Position numbers and translations under genes: made by a program. The notes under the pieces are model-generated. The model ran no database searches. It saw only the letters and a program-made list of their open reading frames with translations, and was not told where the DNA came from. A DNA stretch of 64,000 nucleotides. Origin: 21-14-0-10-47-8 sp966211455. GTDB taxonomy: Bacteria; Bdellovibrionota; Bdellovibrionia; Bdellovibrionales; Bdellovibrionaceae. The stretch is from the NCBI GenBank assembly GCA_966211455.1, contig CBIHNI010000002.1, positions 1 through 64,000 on the forward strand. The letters run 5' to 3'. Shown here one piece after another: positions 15,693 to 24,921 of this stretch. Position 1 is the first letter of the stretch. Each line of letters starts with the position of its first letter.

Positions 15693-16625
15693 ATGAAACA
15701 AAATTCAAAACAACACGATTTCGGACGTTTCGACTTTGCCTCGAAGGTCGGCCTTTTTGGTGGGATTTCATTGGCTTTGGTGGTGATCTCTTTGGCGTAT
15801 CTGGCGATTCGCGGGATCACTTACGGGATCGACTTTGCCGGTGGTTCTGAAATTCAGGTGAAATTCGCGCAGCCAACTACGATCGAAGAAGTTCGCGCTC
15901 CGATGGAGAAGCTGAACCTTCACGGTTTCGGTCTGCAAGGTTTCGGTGAAGGAAGCGAATACATCATCCGTTTCCAAACAGAGCCTGGAAAATCAGATAA
16001 AGAAACCAATGAAATTCAAAATAAGGCGGTCGGTGACATTCGAAAAATTATCGAAGTCGATATGGCCGCAAAGCAGCCGGAAATTCGTCGCGTGGGCTCT
16101 GTCGGTCCGCAGGTCGGTGCCGAGCTGAAGCGAAACGGTCTTTTGGCTGTCTTCTATTGCTTGCTTGTGATCTTGATATACGTCTCTTTGCGTTTCGATC
16201 CAAAGTTTGCACCGGGTGCGGTGATCTGCTTGGCGCACGATGCGATCATCACGCTGGCAATCTTCGTTTTGACCGGTCGTGAAGTGAACGTGGCGATCTT
16301 GGCGGCGATTCTGACCCTGATCGGTTACTCGCTCAACGATACGATTGTGGTTTTTGACAGGATTCGTGAGACAGAACCAATCTATCGCGAGCGCGGACTT
16401 CGCTGGGTGATCAATAAGGCGACCAATGATATGATCGGACGCACTTTGATCACATCGGGAACCGTCTTCATGTCGGCTTTGTCTTTGTACCTGTTTGCGG
16501 ATGGAACTGTTTCCGATATCGCCTTTGCGACGTGCATCGGGGTTTTGTTTGGAACTTACTCGTCCATTTATGTGGCGGCTCCGGTCATCCTATTGGTCGA
16601 CAAGTTTAAAGGCCACGCGGCCTAA
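15693..16625 (+). CDS. secF: Protein translocase subunit SecF
   Basis: 310 residues, the standard length. Motifs include YGIDFAGGSEIQVKF, VGPQVGAELKRNG and the membrane core ILTLIGYSLNDTIVVFDRIRE. An AGGAG site precedes the ATG. It partners SecD and YajC in driving export, the likely route for the many signal-peptide proteins in this window. Confidence 0.97.
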   Translation: MKQNSKQHDFGRFDFASKVGLFGGISLALVVISLAYLAIRGITYGIDFAGGSEIQVKFAQPTTIEEVRAPMEKLNLHGFGLQGFGEGSEYIIRFQTEPGKSDKETNEIQNKAVGDIRKIIEVDMAAKQPEIRRVGSVGPQVGAELKRNGLLAVFYCLLVILIYVSLRFDPKFAPGAVICLAHDAIITLAIFVLTGREVNVAILAAILTLIGYSLNDTIVVFDRIRETEPIYRERGLRWVINKATNDMIGRTLITSGTVFMSALSLYLFADGTVSDIAFATCIGVLFGTYSSIYVAAPVILLVDKFKGHAA

Positions 16626-16653
16626 GGGGTTTTGATACCGGAAGGATTCTATT

Positions 16654-18414
16654 TTGGAAGTTCAGTGGCATTCGCGCGAAGAAAAAGCAAAGAATGAGCT
16701 CGTAGACCAGGGGCTTTCCGATTCTCTCGGAGAGCTCTCGGCCGCTGAATATCCTCCCTTGATCCGACGTCTTCTTTTTTCTCGTGGCTTTCGCGATGAC
16801 AGCCTTGTCCAGAAATGGCTTGCTCCCAAACTTGCAGAACTGAAAGATCCTTTTTCCATGCAGGACATGCGAAAAGGGGTGGACCGTTTGGTTGAAGCCT
16901 TTCGCAATAAAGAAAAAGTCTGCGTTTATGCGGACTTTGATTTGGATGGAACTTCGGGGCTCGCACTTTTGAATGACGGTCTCAAACAGCTGGGCTATCA
17001 AAGTCTCAGGCTCGCGCAGCCCAAGCGTTTGTCGGAAGGCTACGGATTTCACTCGCATATCGTTGAAGATTTAAAGTCCGAAGGTGTCTCGGTGATTATC
17101 ACGGTCGATGTCGGGATCACCGCGTTCGAAGCCTGTGAAAAAGCCAGATCGTTGGGCGTGGATGTGGTTCTCACGGACCATCACCAGCCGGCCGATTCGC
17201 TGCCGCCGGCATTTGCCGTGATCAATCCCAATCGTCGTGATGATGAATCGAAGCTTGGCTTTTTGTGCGGTGCGGGTGTGGCCTTTTATTTCCTGCGGGC
17301 TTTGAAACGGGGACTGGTGGAAGCCGGATTGATTTCGCCTTCGACTTTGGATTTGAAATCCGTTTTGGATTGCTTCTGCATCGGCACGTTGACCGACATG
17401 GTCCCGCTGATTGACGACAACCGCGCTTTGGTGAAGCAGGGCCTTTTGATGCTCGAGCAAACCAGGAGGCCGGGACTGCGCGCACTTTTGGAATCTTTGG
17501 ATCTGTCCAACCGCAGTTTATCAAGCCAGGATGTGGCGATTCGTTTTGCGCCGAAGCTCAATGCGCTTTCGCGGATGGAGATGGGCATTTTGCCGATCGA
17601 TATTTTCTTGATCGAAGATCGTGCCGAGGCTCAAAAAATGGTGAAGACCGTGCTCGAAAACAATTCGACACGGGTGCAGCTTCAGGGCGCCGGCGAAGAC
17701 GAGGCTTTCGAAAAGCTTCGTCAGTGGCCGCATGATCAGTTTGTGTTTTTAGCTTCGCAAAATTTCCACAAAGGTGTGGTGGGATTGATCGCAACTAAAA
17801 TCAGTCTGGCGAAGAATGTTCCGACATTTATTGGTGCAATCAATGCCGAAGGCGTGATCACCGGCAGTGCCCGTCTGCCGCAGGGACGTGCGGACAGTCT
17901 GCTTGAAGCTTTGGAATCCGCGAAAGCGCACCTGGTCCGCTTCGGCGGCCACGACGCGGCGGCGGGGTTTGAGCTGAAAGAAGGAAACTTCGATCAGGTT
18001 CTCAAGGCTTTTCAAACTCACTATGAAACCCAGAAACCTGCGACCTCGAAAAGCTTTCATTATGATCTTGAAGCCCGTCTGGAAGAGGTCAACGAAAGCC
18101 TGATGCGTTGGTTTGATATCTTGGGGCCTTTCGGACAAAGTTTTGAGACTCCGGTCCTGTGTTTCCGCAACGTGCAAATCGACGATGTGTTGGTGTTAAA
18201 AGCGAAGCATCTGAAAATGAAACTGGTGGACCCGGAAAGCAAACGCCGGATCGAGTCCTTGTATTTCTCGGCCCCGCCGGATGTGCTGCAAAACCTGCCG
18301 GCTCGTGGATCAAAGGTCGACGTGATCGGAGAGGTTCAGTGGAATTATTTTTCGGGTCGCCGCACTTTGCAGCTTTTGATCAAAGATTTTAAAATCGCAA
18401 AAATGGATTCCTAA
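16654..18414 (+). CDS. recJ: Single-stranded-DNA 5'-3' exonuclease RecJ
   Basis: RecJ degrades single-stranded DNA during RecF-pathway recombination and mismatch repair. The 586-residue product has DHH-family motifs: CVYADFDLDGTSG, ITVDVGI, LTDHHQP, then the DHHA1-type region (FVFLASQNFHKGVVGLIATK, LVRFGGHDAAAGF) and the OB fold at the C-terminus. The start appears to be TTG at 16654, with AAGGA seven bases upstream. Its stop overlaps the next start by one base. Confidence 0.95.
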   Translation: MEVQWHSREEKAKNELVDQGLSDSLGELSAAEYPPLIRRLLFSRGFRDDSLVQKWLAPKLAELKDPFSMQDMRKGVDRLVEAFRNKEKVCVYADFDLDGTSGLALLNDGLKQLGYQSLRLAQPKRLSEGYGFHSHIVEDLKSEGVSVIITVDVGITAFEACEKARSLGVDVVLTDHHQPADSLPPAFAVINPNRRDDESKLGFLCGAGVAFYFLRALKRGLVEAGLISPSTLDLKSVLDCFCIGTLTDMVPLIDDNRALVKQGLLMLEQTRRPGLRALLESLDLSNRSLSSQDVAIRFAPKLNALSRMEMGILPIDIFLIEDRAEAQKMVKTVLENNSTRVQLQGAGEDEAFEKLRQWPHDQFVFLASQNFHKGVVGLIATKISLAKNVPTFIGAINAEGVITGSARLPQGRADSLLEALESAKAHLVRFGGHDAAAGFELKEGNFDQVLKAFQTHYETQKPATSKSFHYDLEARLEEVNESLMRWFDILGPFGQSFETPVLCFRNVQIDDVLVLKAKHLKMKLVDPESKRRIESLYFSAPPDVLQNLPARGSKVDVIGEVQWNYFSGRRTLQLLIKDFKIAKMDS

Positions 18415-18686
18415 TGAAAAAGAAAACCAGCAAAAAAACCGCAACCAAAGCCAAAGCATCGACAAAAAAAGCAGCGGTCGCGCCCGTCAAAAAAGAGCGC
18501 AAGATCAAGCGCGCCTCCAAGAAAATCTTGTCGGCTGCAAGCCATATTCAAAAAGCCACCAAGAAAATGGTCGACGATGTATTTTTGAAGGTCGTGGGTT
18601 TGCGCGTGTTGGAGCGGGCCCAGGAGATGACAAAGTCCTTGCACAAAGAAAAGTCGGCTTCGAAACGCAAAGGCCGCGCGAAATGA
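18414..18686 (+). CDS. Small histone H1-like lysine-rich protein
   Basis: 90 residues, about a third lysine or arginine, with KKxxxKK and Ala-Lys runs in the first 40 residues resembling bacterial H1-like proteins. The middle is a more ordered helix (MVDDVFLKVVGLRVLERAQ), and another basic tail follows. DNA or RNA binding is likely but not shown. The ATG shares the last base of the recJ stop, and its own stop overlaps queC, so the three are translated together. Confidence 0.75.
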   Translation: MKKKTSKKTATKAKASTKKAAVAPVKKERKIKRASKKILSAASHIQKATKKMVDDVFLKVVGLRVLERAQEMTKSLHKEKSASKRKGRAK

Positions 18687-19369
18687 AGAAATCCGTCGTC
18701 CTCTTAAGCGGGGGGCTGGATTCGACCGTGAATCTTCTGGCCGCGCGTGAAGAGTCCGACGTGGTCTTGGCCTTAACCTTCGATTACGGTCAGCGAGCCG
18801 TTCAAAAGGAAATCGAAGCTTCCAGCCGCATCACCAAGCATTTTGGGATTCGTCACCACGTCCTGGCACTGCCATTTTTCAAAGATTTCGGGCAGAGCTC
18901 TTTGACCGATCATTCGAAATCGATTCCGACCGGGGCGCAAGTTTCGATCGACGATATGAAGACCTCGCAGGAAACGGCGAAATCCGTTTGGGTTCCCAAT
19001 CGCAACGGCATTTTTTTGAATGTTGCCGCGGGCTTCGCTGAAACTTTGAAAGCCGATCAAATCATTCCGGGTTTCAACCGCGAAGAGGCCGCCACATTTC
19101 CGGATAACTCGAAAGATTTCTTGAACGCGGCGACGTCGGCATTTTCCTACTCGACTTCAAATAAAGTCCAGGTTCGTTGTCTGACAACGGATTTAAACAA
19201 ATCCGAAATCGTGAAGCTTGCACTGAAGCTTCACATCGATTGGTCTTGGGTGTGGCCTTGTTACTTCAGCAAAGAGAAATGGTGCGGGCAGTGCGAATCT
19301 TGCTTGCGCTCGAAGCGTGCTCTTCAGCACAATGGCATTGAGATCTCGACATTGTTCGAAAAACCTTAA
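18683..19369 (+). CDS. queC: 7-cyano-7-deazaguanine synthase
   Basis: QueC converts carboxy-deazaguanine to preQ0 with ammonia and ATP. The 228-residue product has the PP-loop SGGLDSTVNLL, ALTFDYGQRA, WVPNRNGIFLNVA, FNREEAATFPDNS and a C-terminal zinc cluster (WPCYF, WCGQCESCLRS). It overlaps the preceding basic protein gene by four bases. queD, queE and queF are not in the window. Confidence 0.97.
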   Translation: MKKSVVLLSGGLDSTVNLLAAREESDVVLALTFDYGQRAVQKEIEASSRITKHFGIRHHVLALPFFKDFGQSSLTDHSKSIPTGAQVSIDDMKTSQETAKSVWVPNRNGIFLNVAAGFAETLKADQIIPGFNREEAATFPDNSKDFLNAATSAFSYSTSNKVQVRCLTTDLNKSEIVKLALKLHIDWSWVWPCYFSKEKWCGQCESCLRSKRALQHNGIEISTLFEKP

Positions 19370-19383
19370 GAAGTGAAGACATC

Positions 19384-19947
19384 ATGAAGACAAAATGGCT
19401 CAAGCAAAACGTCAAATACGATGGGACGCAACTTCGTTCCTTGTACGCCTATCTGGAACATAAGATTTTGGGCGATTCGATGGTCGCTTGGGCCGGGGCT
19501 TGCGATGTCAGTTTCGATCACATGGTCGACGGCGAGGACCTGCTGGATAAATCTGTTATTCGCGGCTCGAATATGGTTCACTTTATTGTAGAAGTGTTCG
19601 ATCGAGAACTGATGTCAGGGGTCCTTTTGCAAAGATTGTTTGCGAGCATCGTGCGCGATGTCCTGTATGAACTCAGTCCCTTGAAGTCCCTGGAAATTCT
19701 AAGAATCGGGGATGATCTCTATTGGAAGAATAAAAAACTCAGCATCAGCATTGCGACTTCGTCGCCGGTCTCGACCCTGGTTCATTTTGCCGTCAATATT
19801 TCGGCCAAAGGCACGCCTGTCGATGCGGGCGGTTTGGAAGACCTAAAAGTCGAAACGCAAGCTTTTGCCGAGAAATGTTTAAACACTTTCAAAGAAGAAT
19901 ATGAGTCCTCTCTCGAAGCGACTCGGAAGGTGAGACCGGTTCCATGA
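19384..19947 (+). CDS. DUF366 family protein
   Basis: 187 residues spanning a complete DUF366 domain (KYDGTQLRSLYAYLEHKILG, GACDVSFDHMVDGEDL, NMVHFIVEVFD, LSISIATSSPVSTLVHFAVN). No activity is established as far as I know. It starts 14 bases after queC and overlaps the next gene as ATGA, so a role linked to queuosine or deazapurine metabolism is a reasonable inference. Confidence 0.85.
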   Translation: MKTKWLKQNVKYDGTQLRSLYAYLEHKILGDSMVAWAGACDVSFDHMVDGEDLLDKSVIRGSNMVHFIVEVFDRELMSGVLLQRLFASIVRDVLYELSPLKSLEILRIGDDLYWKNKKLSISIATSSPVSTLVHFAVNISAKGTPVDAGGLEDLKVETQAFAEKCLNTFKEEYESSLEATRKVRPVP

Positions 19948-21299
19948 GTGCATCGTCACGATTGAATTTTCTGTGCATCGGTTCCGATTCGGGGGCGGTG
20001 ACCCGCTGTCAGGAGCTGGCGCAAGAGTTCGAATATTCATTCGTGAACGTGCCGACCGCCGATGCGGTTTTGGACATGGAAGGCAAATACGATCTGGTGC
20101 AGTTCGTGTTGATCCACGCCGTCGCTTTCGCCAAAAAAGAAGACATGACGATGACGGTGCAGACCGTTCGCCACGTCTTTAAAGACAGCTTCATCTGCGT
20201 CATCGCGGACCGCAAGATCCCGGCCGACGTGGCCGCCTTTGTGAAAAAATCCGGCGCCAATATGGTGATGCTTGAAAACGAGTTCATGGAAACAAGCCGC
20301 ATTGAATTCGTGGCTTCGCAAATCATTCGGGCCAGCTACGTTCCGGTGAAGCCCAGCGAATTCCCGAAAGACAGTGTTCTGGATTTCACCCTGTATCACT
20401 TGATGCCTTTGAACCAAAAGCTGCTGCCGGTTTTACCGAAGGGCACGCCTTTCAACGAAGCCCGGATGAAGAAGCTGGAATCGGTCGGCGAAGTTTTCGT
20501 TCGGCGGGACGAGGTCGATCGCTACCGGCACTATGTCGAAGCCAATCAGGATCCTTCGGCACTGGGATTGAAAAGTCGGTGCCGCGCTCAGTATTTGTCT
20601 TTTTGCAATTCGCACAGTCAGCTTGTTTTCTTGCTGGTGGATCAAAGCGAAAGCGCCTCGTTCAAAGAGGGCAAATGGCTCTACGATCGTTGCGAAATTT
20701 TGGCGCGCGATCTGCTGACCACGCTTTCTTCCGTCGGCGAAGCTTGGGACGTGGTGAACAACTCTTCATTGGGCGAGTTTGGCTCAGTGGAACGTTCTCC
20801 AACCGTCGCGGCCTACGCGGGTTTGATGAGCTTGCTTGCAACGATCGGCGAGCCCGTGGATGTCATGGTGGCGGCGCTGTTATCGGATGTCGGGATGCTG
20901 GAGCTGCACCCGAAAATTTCAAAAAAACTTCGTCAAACGCAAGATCCAGGACAGCTCAAAGAAGAGGAGCTGCAAGAGTACCAAAAGCATCCGATCTTCA
21001 GTCTGAATCTTTCTTTGTCCCGCAAACTGCAAATCAAAGATACGATCAAAGAGATGATCCTGAACACGCACGAGCGCAACGATGGAACGGGTTTCCCCAA
21101 AAAAGAAGGGGGAGCCAAAATCCCGCTCGAGGCGATGTTGATTCAGTTCAGCGAGATGATCGATCGCGGCGCCATGGTCAAGATGGGTCAAGCCCGCGCC
21201 GAAGTCTCACAAGTCCGCAAGGATCTGATGACGAAGGAAATGAACGAAGGCAAAATCTTCTCTCTGAATTTCCTGCAAAAGCTAAGACCGGTGCTTTAG
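19944..21299 (+). CDS. Degenerate HD-GYP domain protein
   Basis: 451 residues. The first 130 resemble a response-regulator-like alpha/beta domain (LNFLCIGSDSGAVTRC), the middle is unassigned, and residues about 290-450 form an HD-GYP-type domain. The key HD pair reads LLSDVGMLELHP, with Ser where the metal-binding His should be. The later motif reads NTHERNDGTGFP instead of HHERxDGxGYP. Canonical HD-GYP enzymes break down cyclic di-GMP. The missing His suggests loss of catalysis and perhaps a binding role. Coupled to DUF366 by ATGA. Confidence 0.8.
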   Translation: MSASSRLNFLCIGSDSGAVTRCQELAQEFEYSFVNVPTADAVLDMEGKYDLVQFVLIHAVAFAKKEDMTMTVQTVRHVFKDSFICVIADRKIPADVAAFVKKSGANMVMLENEFMETSRIEFVASQIIRASYVPVKPSEFPKDSVLDFTLYHLMPLNQKLLPVLPKGTPFNEARMKKLESVGEVFVRRDEVDRYRHYVEANQDPSALGLKSRCRAQYLSFCNSHSQLVFLLVDQSESASFKEGKWLYDRCEILARDLLTTLSSVGEAWDVVNNSSLGEFGSVERSPTVAAYAGLMSLLATIGEPVDVMVAALLSDVGMLELHPKISKKLRQTQDPGQLKEEELQEYQKHPIFSLNLSLSRKLQIKDTIKEMILNTHERNDGTGFPKKEGGAKIPLEAMLIQFSEMIDRGAMVKMGQARAEVSQVRKDLMTKEMNEGKIFSLNFLQKLRPVL

Positions 21300-21386
21300 G
21301 CAAGCCCTTCGCCCCGAGGCCTCTCGGTTACCTTCGGCACCGCTGTGCTCGAGAGATTTTGTCCACATAGCGCAAACTGGCTGGAT

Positions 21387-21725
21387 CTAATTCCCGCGGA
21401 AAACGAAATAAACTGCGCCCACAAGGCAAAGGCTGGCCCAAAGATAATCCAGCTTCAGGGGCTGCTTCATGTACCAGACTGAAAATCCGGCGAAGACGAT
21501 CATCGTGATCACCTCTTGAATGATCTTCAGCTGCGGCAGTGAATAGGTCTCGCTGCCGATGCGATTGGCGGGGACTTGCAGAACGTACTCGAAAAAAGCG
21601 ATGCCCCAGCTGACCAAGATCGCCCAGTACAGCGGTGAATCCTTCAGGCTTTTTAAATGCCCGTACCACGCAAAGGTCATAAAGATGTTCGAAAAGAACA
21701 AAAGCAAAATCGGCGTGACGGGCAT
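21387..21725 (-). CDS. DUF486 (DMT-like) membrane protein
   Basis: 112 residues with four predicted spans, starting MPVTPILLLFFSNIFMTFAW after GGGAG six bases upstream. The hallmarks WYGHLK, FEYVLQVPANR and QLKIIQEVITM match DUF486, a small family related to drug/metabolite transporters. The substrate is unknown. It lies 15 bases after the stop of the Na/Pi transporter gene and is probably cotranscribed with it. Confidence 0.88.
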   Translation of the reverse strand: MPVTPILLLFFSNIFMTFAWYGHLKSLKDSPLYWAILVSWGIAFFEYVLQVPANRIGSETYSLPQLKIIQEVITMIVFAGFSVWYMKQPLKLDYLWASLCLVGAVYFVFRGN

Positions 21726-21739
21726 GGTGGTCTCCCTTT

Positions 21740-23347
21740 TTAAGTGCGGGTGTTGTAAGCGTGGGCGCAAAGAAGGCTTGCGATGCGTTTGTACTCGGAA
21801 AGCAGATCCAAATGGATCGAGCTTGTGTTGATACTTTCGCGCAGGCCCCGGTTCAGACGGGAAATGTGATTTTCCCGCATCTGGATTTCAAGCTTTGCCA
21901 GCTCGCGCTTGAGCTGAATCGCCTCTTCGCACATCTCACGGTGGTTATATGCGTTGATCGCCATCTGGGCGACACGCATGACCTGGGCATGCATCTGCTT
22001 GATCTCGTCCCAGCCTTCCCTTGAAAACTCGAGACGAAGGGCGTTCTTCTTGATCGCCAGCGTGATCAGGTTGATATCGATCGAATCGGCGGCGCGTTCC
22101 AGATCGCTTAAGAACATGATCATGCTCATGATACCTTGGTGAACGGCGGTCGAGCTTTTGTTGGCGTGATCGAGCAAAAACATCTTGGTTTCGCGGTACA
22201 GGTAATCGACCTTATTATCGCGGTCCTTGATGGATTCGATCATCGATGGGTCATTGTGGTCAAACAGACGCAAAGAATCCTGAATCATCGAAAGCACGAT
22301 GTCGGCCGTGCGCATGATCTCGCGATTGGCATAGGACACCGCAAGCGCCGTGCTTTGATAATTGTTCATGGTGAGATATTCGGCCGTGAAATCTTCTTTC
22401 GGGTCTTTCGGGAAAAGCTTTTCGATAAAGCGCGAAGCCGGACGGATGAACGGGAAGAAGATCACGGCCGAAATCAGATTGAAGACCAAATGCCCGTTGG
22501 CGATTTCACGCGCCGAGGTGTTGTGGAACTGTTGCAAGAACTTGATAAAGTATTCGTGAATGGGACCGATCAAGAAGATCACAACACTTAAAGTTTTATA
22601 AAAGAAATGCGCCCAGGCCACCTGACGGCCGACGTGATTGCTGCCAACCGCCGCAATCAAAGCGGTCGATGTGGTTCCGATATTGGCGCCGTAGACCCAG
22701 AACATGGCATCATGCAACGACAAAGCGCCCGCTTGCACCAAGGTCATCACAAGTCCCACGGTGACCGCCGAGCTTTGCACAAAAGCGCAGAACACGATCG
22801 AGATAAAAAGCGACAGATGCGGATTGGCTTTCAGGGTCGCGATCGACTCTTTCAAGCTTTCCAGTTCGGCATAGTAATGGGCGGCCGACGAGATCATGCC
22901 TAAGCCTAAGAACAAAAACGAAAATCCCAAAAACACGCTTGAGATCGTTTTCAGTCCCGGTTTTTTCGAAAAGAAGAAAACCGCGAAAGAAACGATCAAG
23001 GCCGGAAGCGCGTACTGCGAAAGATCGAAAGAGATCAGCTGCACGGTGATCGTCGAGCCGATGGCGGTCCCGATGATGACGCCCATCACTTGCGGCAGCG
23101 AAATGACCTTCGCTGATCCCAGCCCCACCAGCATCGAGGTAACCGCCCCCGAGCTTTGCAGCAGGGTGGTCAGCGAAATTCCGATCACGATGGCGAAAAA
23201 GTGACTGCTGGAAAGTTTATTGAGAAGCATCGAGATGCGGCCGGCCATCAATGTTTCCAAAGAATGGCTTGCGATACTCATTCCGTAGAGAAAGATGCAG
23301 ACTCCGCCGAAAAGAATCACCAAGTAGCTGTTGTGGAGATCAAGCAT
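21740..23347 (-). CDS. Na/Pi cotransporter family protein with PhoU domain
   Basis: 535 residues: the first 330 are two inverted-repeat halves of the NptA/SLC34 type, each with a QSS motif (LTTLLQSSGAVTSMLVG and FVQSSAVTVGLVMTLV). Residues from about 350 form a PhoU-like helical domain (YLYRETKMFLLDHAN, MFLSDLERAADSID). These carriers move phosphate with sodium across the inner membrane, the PhoU part probably regulating flux. Complete, with DUF486 downstream. Confidence 0.93.
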   Translation of the reverse strand: MLDLHNSYLVILFGGVCIFLYGMSIASHSLETLMAGRISMLLNKLSSSHFFAIVIGISLTTLLQSSGAVTSMLVGLGSAKVISLPQVMGVIIGTAIGSTITVQLISFDLSQYALPALIVSFAVFFFSKKPGLKTISSVFLGFSFLFLGLGMISSAAHYYAELESLKESIATLKANPHLSLFISIVFCAFVQSSAVTVGLVMTLVQAGALSLHDAMFWVYGANIGTTSTALIAAVGSNHVGRQVAWAHFFYKTLSVVIFLIGPIHEYFIKFLQQFHNTSAREIANGHLVFNLISAVIFFPFIRPASRFIEKLFPKDPKEDFTAEYLTMNNYQSTALAVSYANREIMRTADIVLSMIQDSLRLFDHNDPSMIESIKDRDNKVDYLYRETKMFLLDHANKSSTAVHQGIMSMIMFLSDLERAADSIDINLITLAIKKNALRLEFSREGWDEIKQMHAQVMRVAQMAINAYNHREMCEEAIQLKRELAKLEIQMRENHISRLNRGLRESINTSSIHLDLLSEYKRIASLLCAHAYNTRT

Positions 23348-23405
23348 AAGAGCTTTAGCTTATCGCATTTTACTTTGAAATTAAAGTCGGGCAGACTCAT
23401 CTTTG

Positions 23406-23849
23406 ATGAAAAGTCCTGCTCGGATCCCGGTGGTCGCCGGCGTGTTTTCAAGATGGAATTCGGTGATCGGTCAACCCGAGGTTTTGCTGTTTCAACGGGC
23501 ACACAGTGACGTCGGCGGCGGTTACTGGGAGTTCCCGGGCGGCAAGGTCGAGCTCGGCGAAAGCGACGCGCAGGCTTTGGTGCGCGAACTTGAGGAAGAA
23601 ATCAGCATCCGGGTCCAGGTTCAAGACTTTCTCGGCACATCAAACGTCAAATCGCCTTCGGGTCGCGAATATGAACTGCGGGTTTACTTTGTCCAAGGCC
23701 CGGCGGACGAGATTGTGCTGCTGGAACATTTGGCAAAAAAGTGGGTCAGCGAGTCGACCATGGTCTTGCCAGAGATTGCCGAAGGCGACCGGCCTTTGAT
23801 GGCTTCATGTTTCGAGATTTTAAGAAAACGTCTTCAGGGTAAAAGCTGA
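23406..23849 (+). CDS. Nudix hydrolase, MutT-like
   Basis: 147 residues from the ATG at 23406. The Nudix box GGKVELGE...RELEEEISI is present, with Ser where the last Gly usually is. The preceding GGGYWEFPGG and short length match MutT/8-oxo-dGTP diphosphatases, which clean the nucleotide pool. Substrate is not certain. Its 3' end overlaps the convergent DCC gene by 16 bases. Confidence 0.88.
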   Translation: MKSPARIPVVAGVFSRWNSVIGQPEVLLFQRAHSDVGGGYWEFPGGKVELGESDAQALVRELEEEISIRVQVQDFLGTSNVKSPSGREYELRVYFVQGPADEIVLLEHLAKKWVSESTMVLPEIAEGDRPLMASCFEILRKRLQGKS

Positions 23850-24253
23850 CCTTTTTCATGGGGCTGTGGAAGCCGGCAGCTTTCGCGCTCGCCAAACCAT
23901 TGGTAACGATGGCGGGCAACGAAGTCATAAATTAAATTGCGTAGAAACCTTGGAACCAAAAATCCCAAACTTCCGAAAAGGGAAAAAGGCAGTTTCATTT
24001 CCCGCAGGATCCGCAAAACCGCATCGGATTTTTTGAAGAGCTTTCCGTCCGATAAAAAGATCACAGTTGCGAGAGTTTTCTGATCCGTCTCGGGGAGATA
24101 CTGCTGGGCTGTCGTACCTTGCAGAGGGGCATAGCTTAATTTCGTTTGGGCCGTCTCATTTTGAATCAAAAAATCCACGAAGCCATTGCACAGATGGCAA
24201 ACACCATCGAAAAAGACGATTTTAAGACGAGGATCGATTTGCCTTTCATCCAT
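23834..24253 (-). CDS. DCC family thiol-disulfide oxidoreductase-like protein (DUF393)
   Basis: 139 residues from the ATG at 24251-24253, with a GGGGGAA site upstream. The name-giving motif is clear: FFDGVCHLCNGFVDFL, a CxxC in a thioredoxin-like context. Then come YAPLQGTTAQQYLP, DAVLRILREM and the C-terminal FVARHRYQWFG typical of the family. Exact substrate unknown. Divergent from the LON-domain gene. Confidence 0.9.
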   Translation of the reverse strand: MDERQIDPRLKIVFFDGVCHLCNGFVDFLIQNETAQTKLSYAPLQGTTAQQYLPETDQKTLATVIFLSDGKLFKKSDAVLRILREMKLPFSLFGSLGFLVPRFLRNLIYDFVARHRYQWFGERESCRLPQPHEKGQLLP

Positions 24254-24281
24254 GGCTTCCCCCTGAGAGAATAAAGATATC

Positions 24282-24896
24282 ATGAAAGTTTTTGTGTTTC
24301 CATTGGGGAACGTCGTGTTTTATCCCAGCACTTCAAAGCCCCTGAACATTTACGAACCCCGCTACCTGCAAATGGTACGGGACGCGATCGCGACAAACAC
24401 GCCGATTGCGCTGGGTTACGTGGATGATCCCAAGCACGAGCACTTGTACTATGCCGGCCAGCCTTTGGGCTTCGTGCGTGAAATCGCGGGCTTTGGTCAT
24501 CCGGTGATTTTAGAAGAGCGTCCCGACGGAAGTCTGCTGATTTTCCTGCAAGGCCACGGCAAAGCGAAGCTTGGCAAAGTCATCGGGGGTGCGGAGCCGT
24601 ACATCGTCTGCGAAGCGGAAGAGATCCCGGAAAATCACGAAATGATGGGCTCGATCAGCCGCGAATTTATCATGATCAACAAAGTTCTCAAGAATTGGAT
24701 CGAGCAACACATCCCCGAACCCAACAACCGCAGCCAATTCATGCAAAGCATCCGCTCGGCCGAAGAGGTCATCGGCTGTTTCGCCTCTTACCTGGTCGCC
24801 GATCACGACATGCAGCAGCTGCTGCTTGAAAGCAACGACATCACCGAAAAAATCCACATGGTCAGCCGCCTGATCGCCAGCGGCGAGATCGTCTAG
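24282..24896 (+). CDS. LON substrate-binding domain protein
   Basis: 204 residues made of the N-terminal domain of Lon protease without the ATPase or peptidase parts. It opens with VFVFPLGNVVFYPSTSKPL and NIYEPRYLQMVRDA, and ends in the helical bundle (MQSIRSAEEVIGCFASYLV). Stand-alone LON-domain proteins are common; the role is unknown but presumed to bind peptides. Confidence 0.9.
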   Translation: MKVFVFPLGNVVFYPSTSKPLNIYEPRYLQMVRDAIATNTPIALGYVDDPKHEHLYYAGQPLGFVREIAGFGHPVILEERPDGSLLIFLQGHGKAKLGKVIGGAEPYIVCEAEEIPENHEMMGSISREFIMINKVLKNWIEQHIPEPNNRSQFMQSIRSAEEVIGCFASYLVADHDMQQLLLESNDITEKIHMVSRLIASGEIV

Positions 24897-24921
24897 ATCC
24901 CGCCGGGGCTTTGGATTCGGA

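Noticed and set aside
20579..21370. 263-codon plus-strand frame inside the HD-GYP gene
   Set aside because: Arg/Gly-rich composition typical of an out-of-frame shadow; the HD-GYP motifs are in the other frame.
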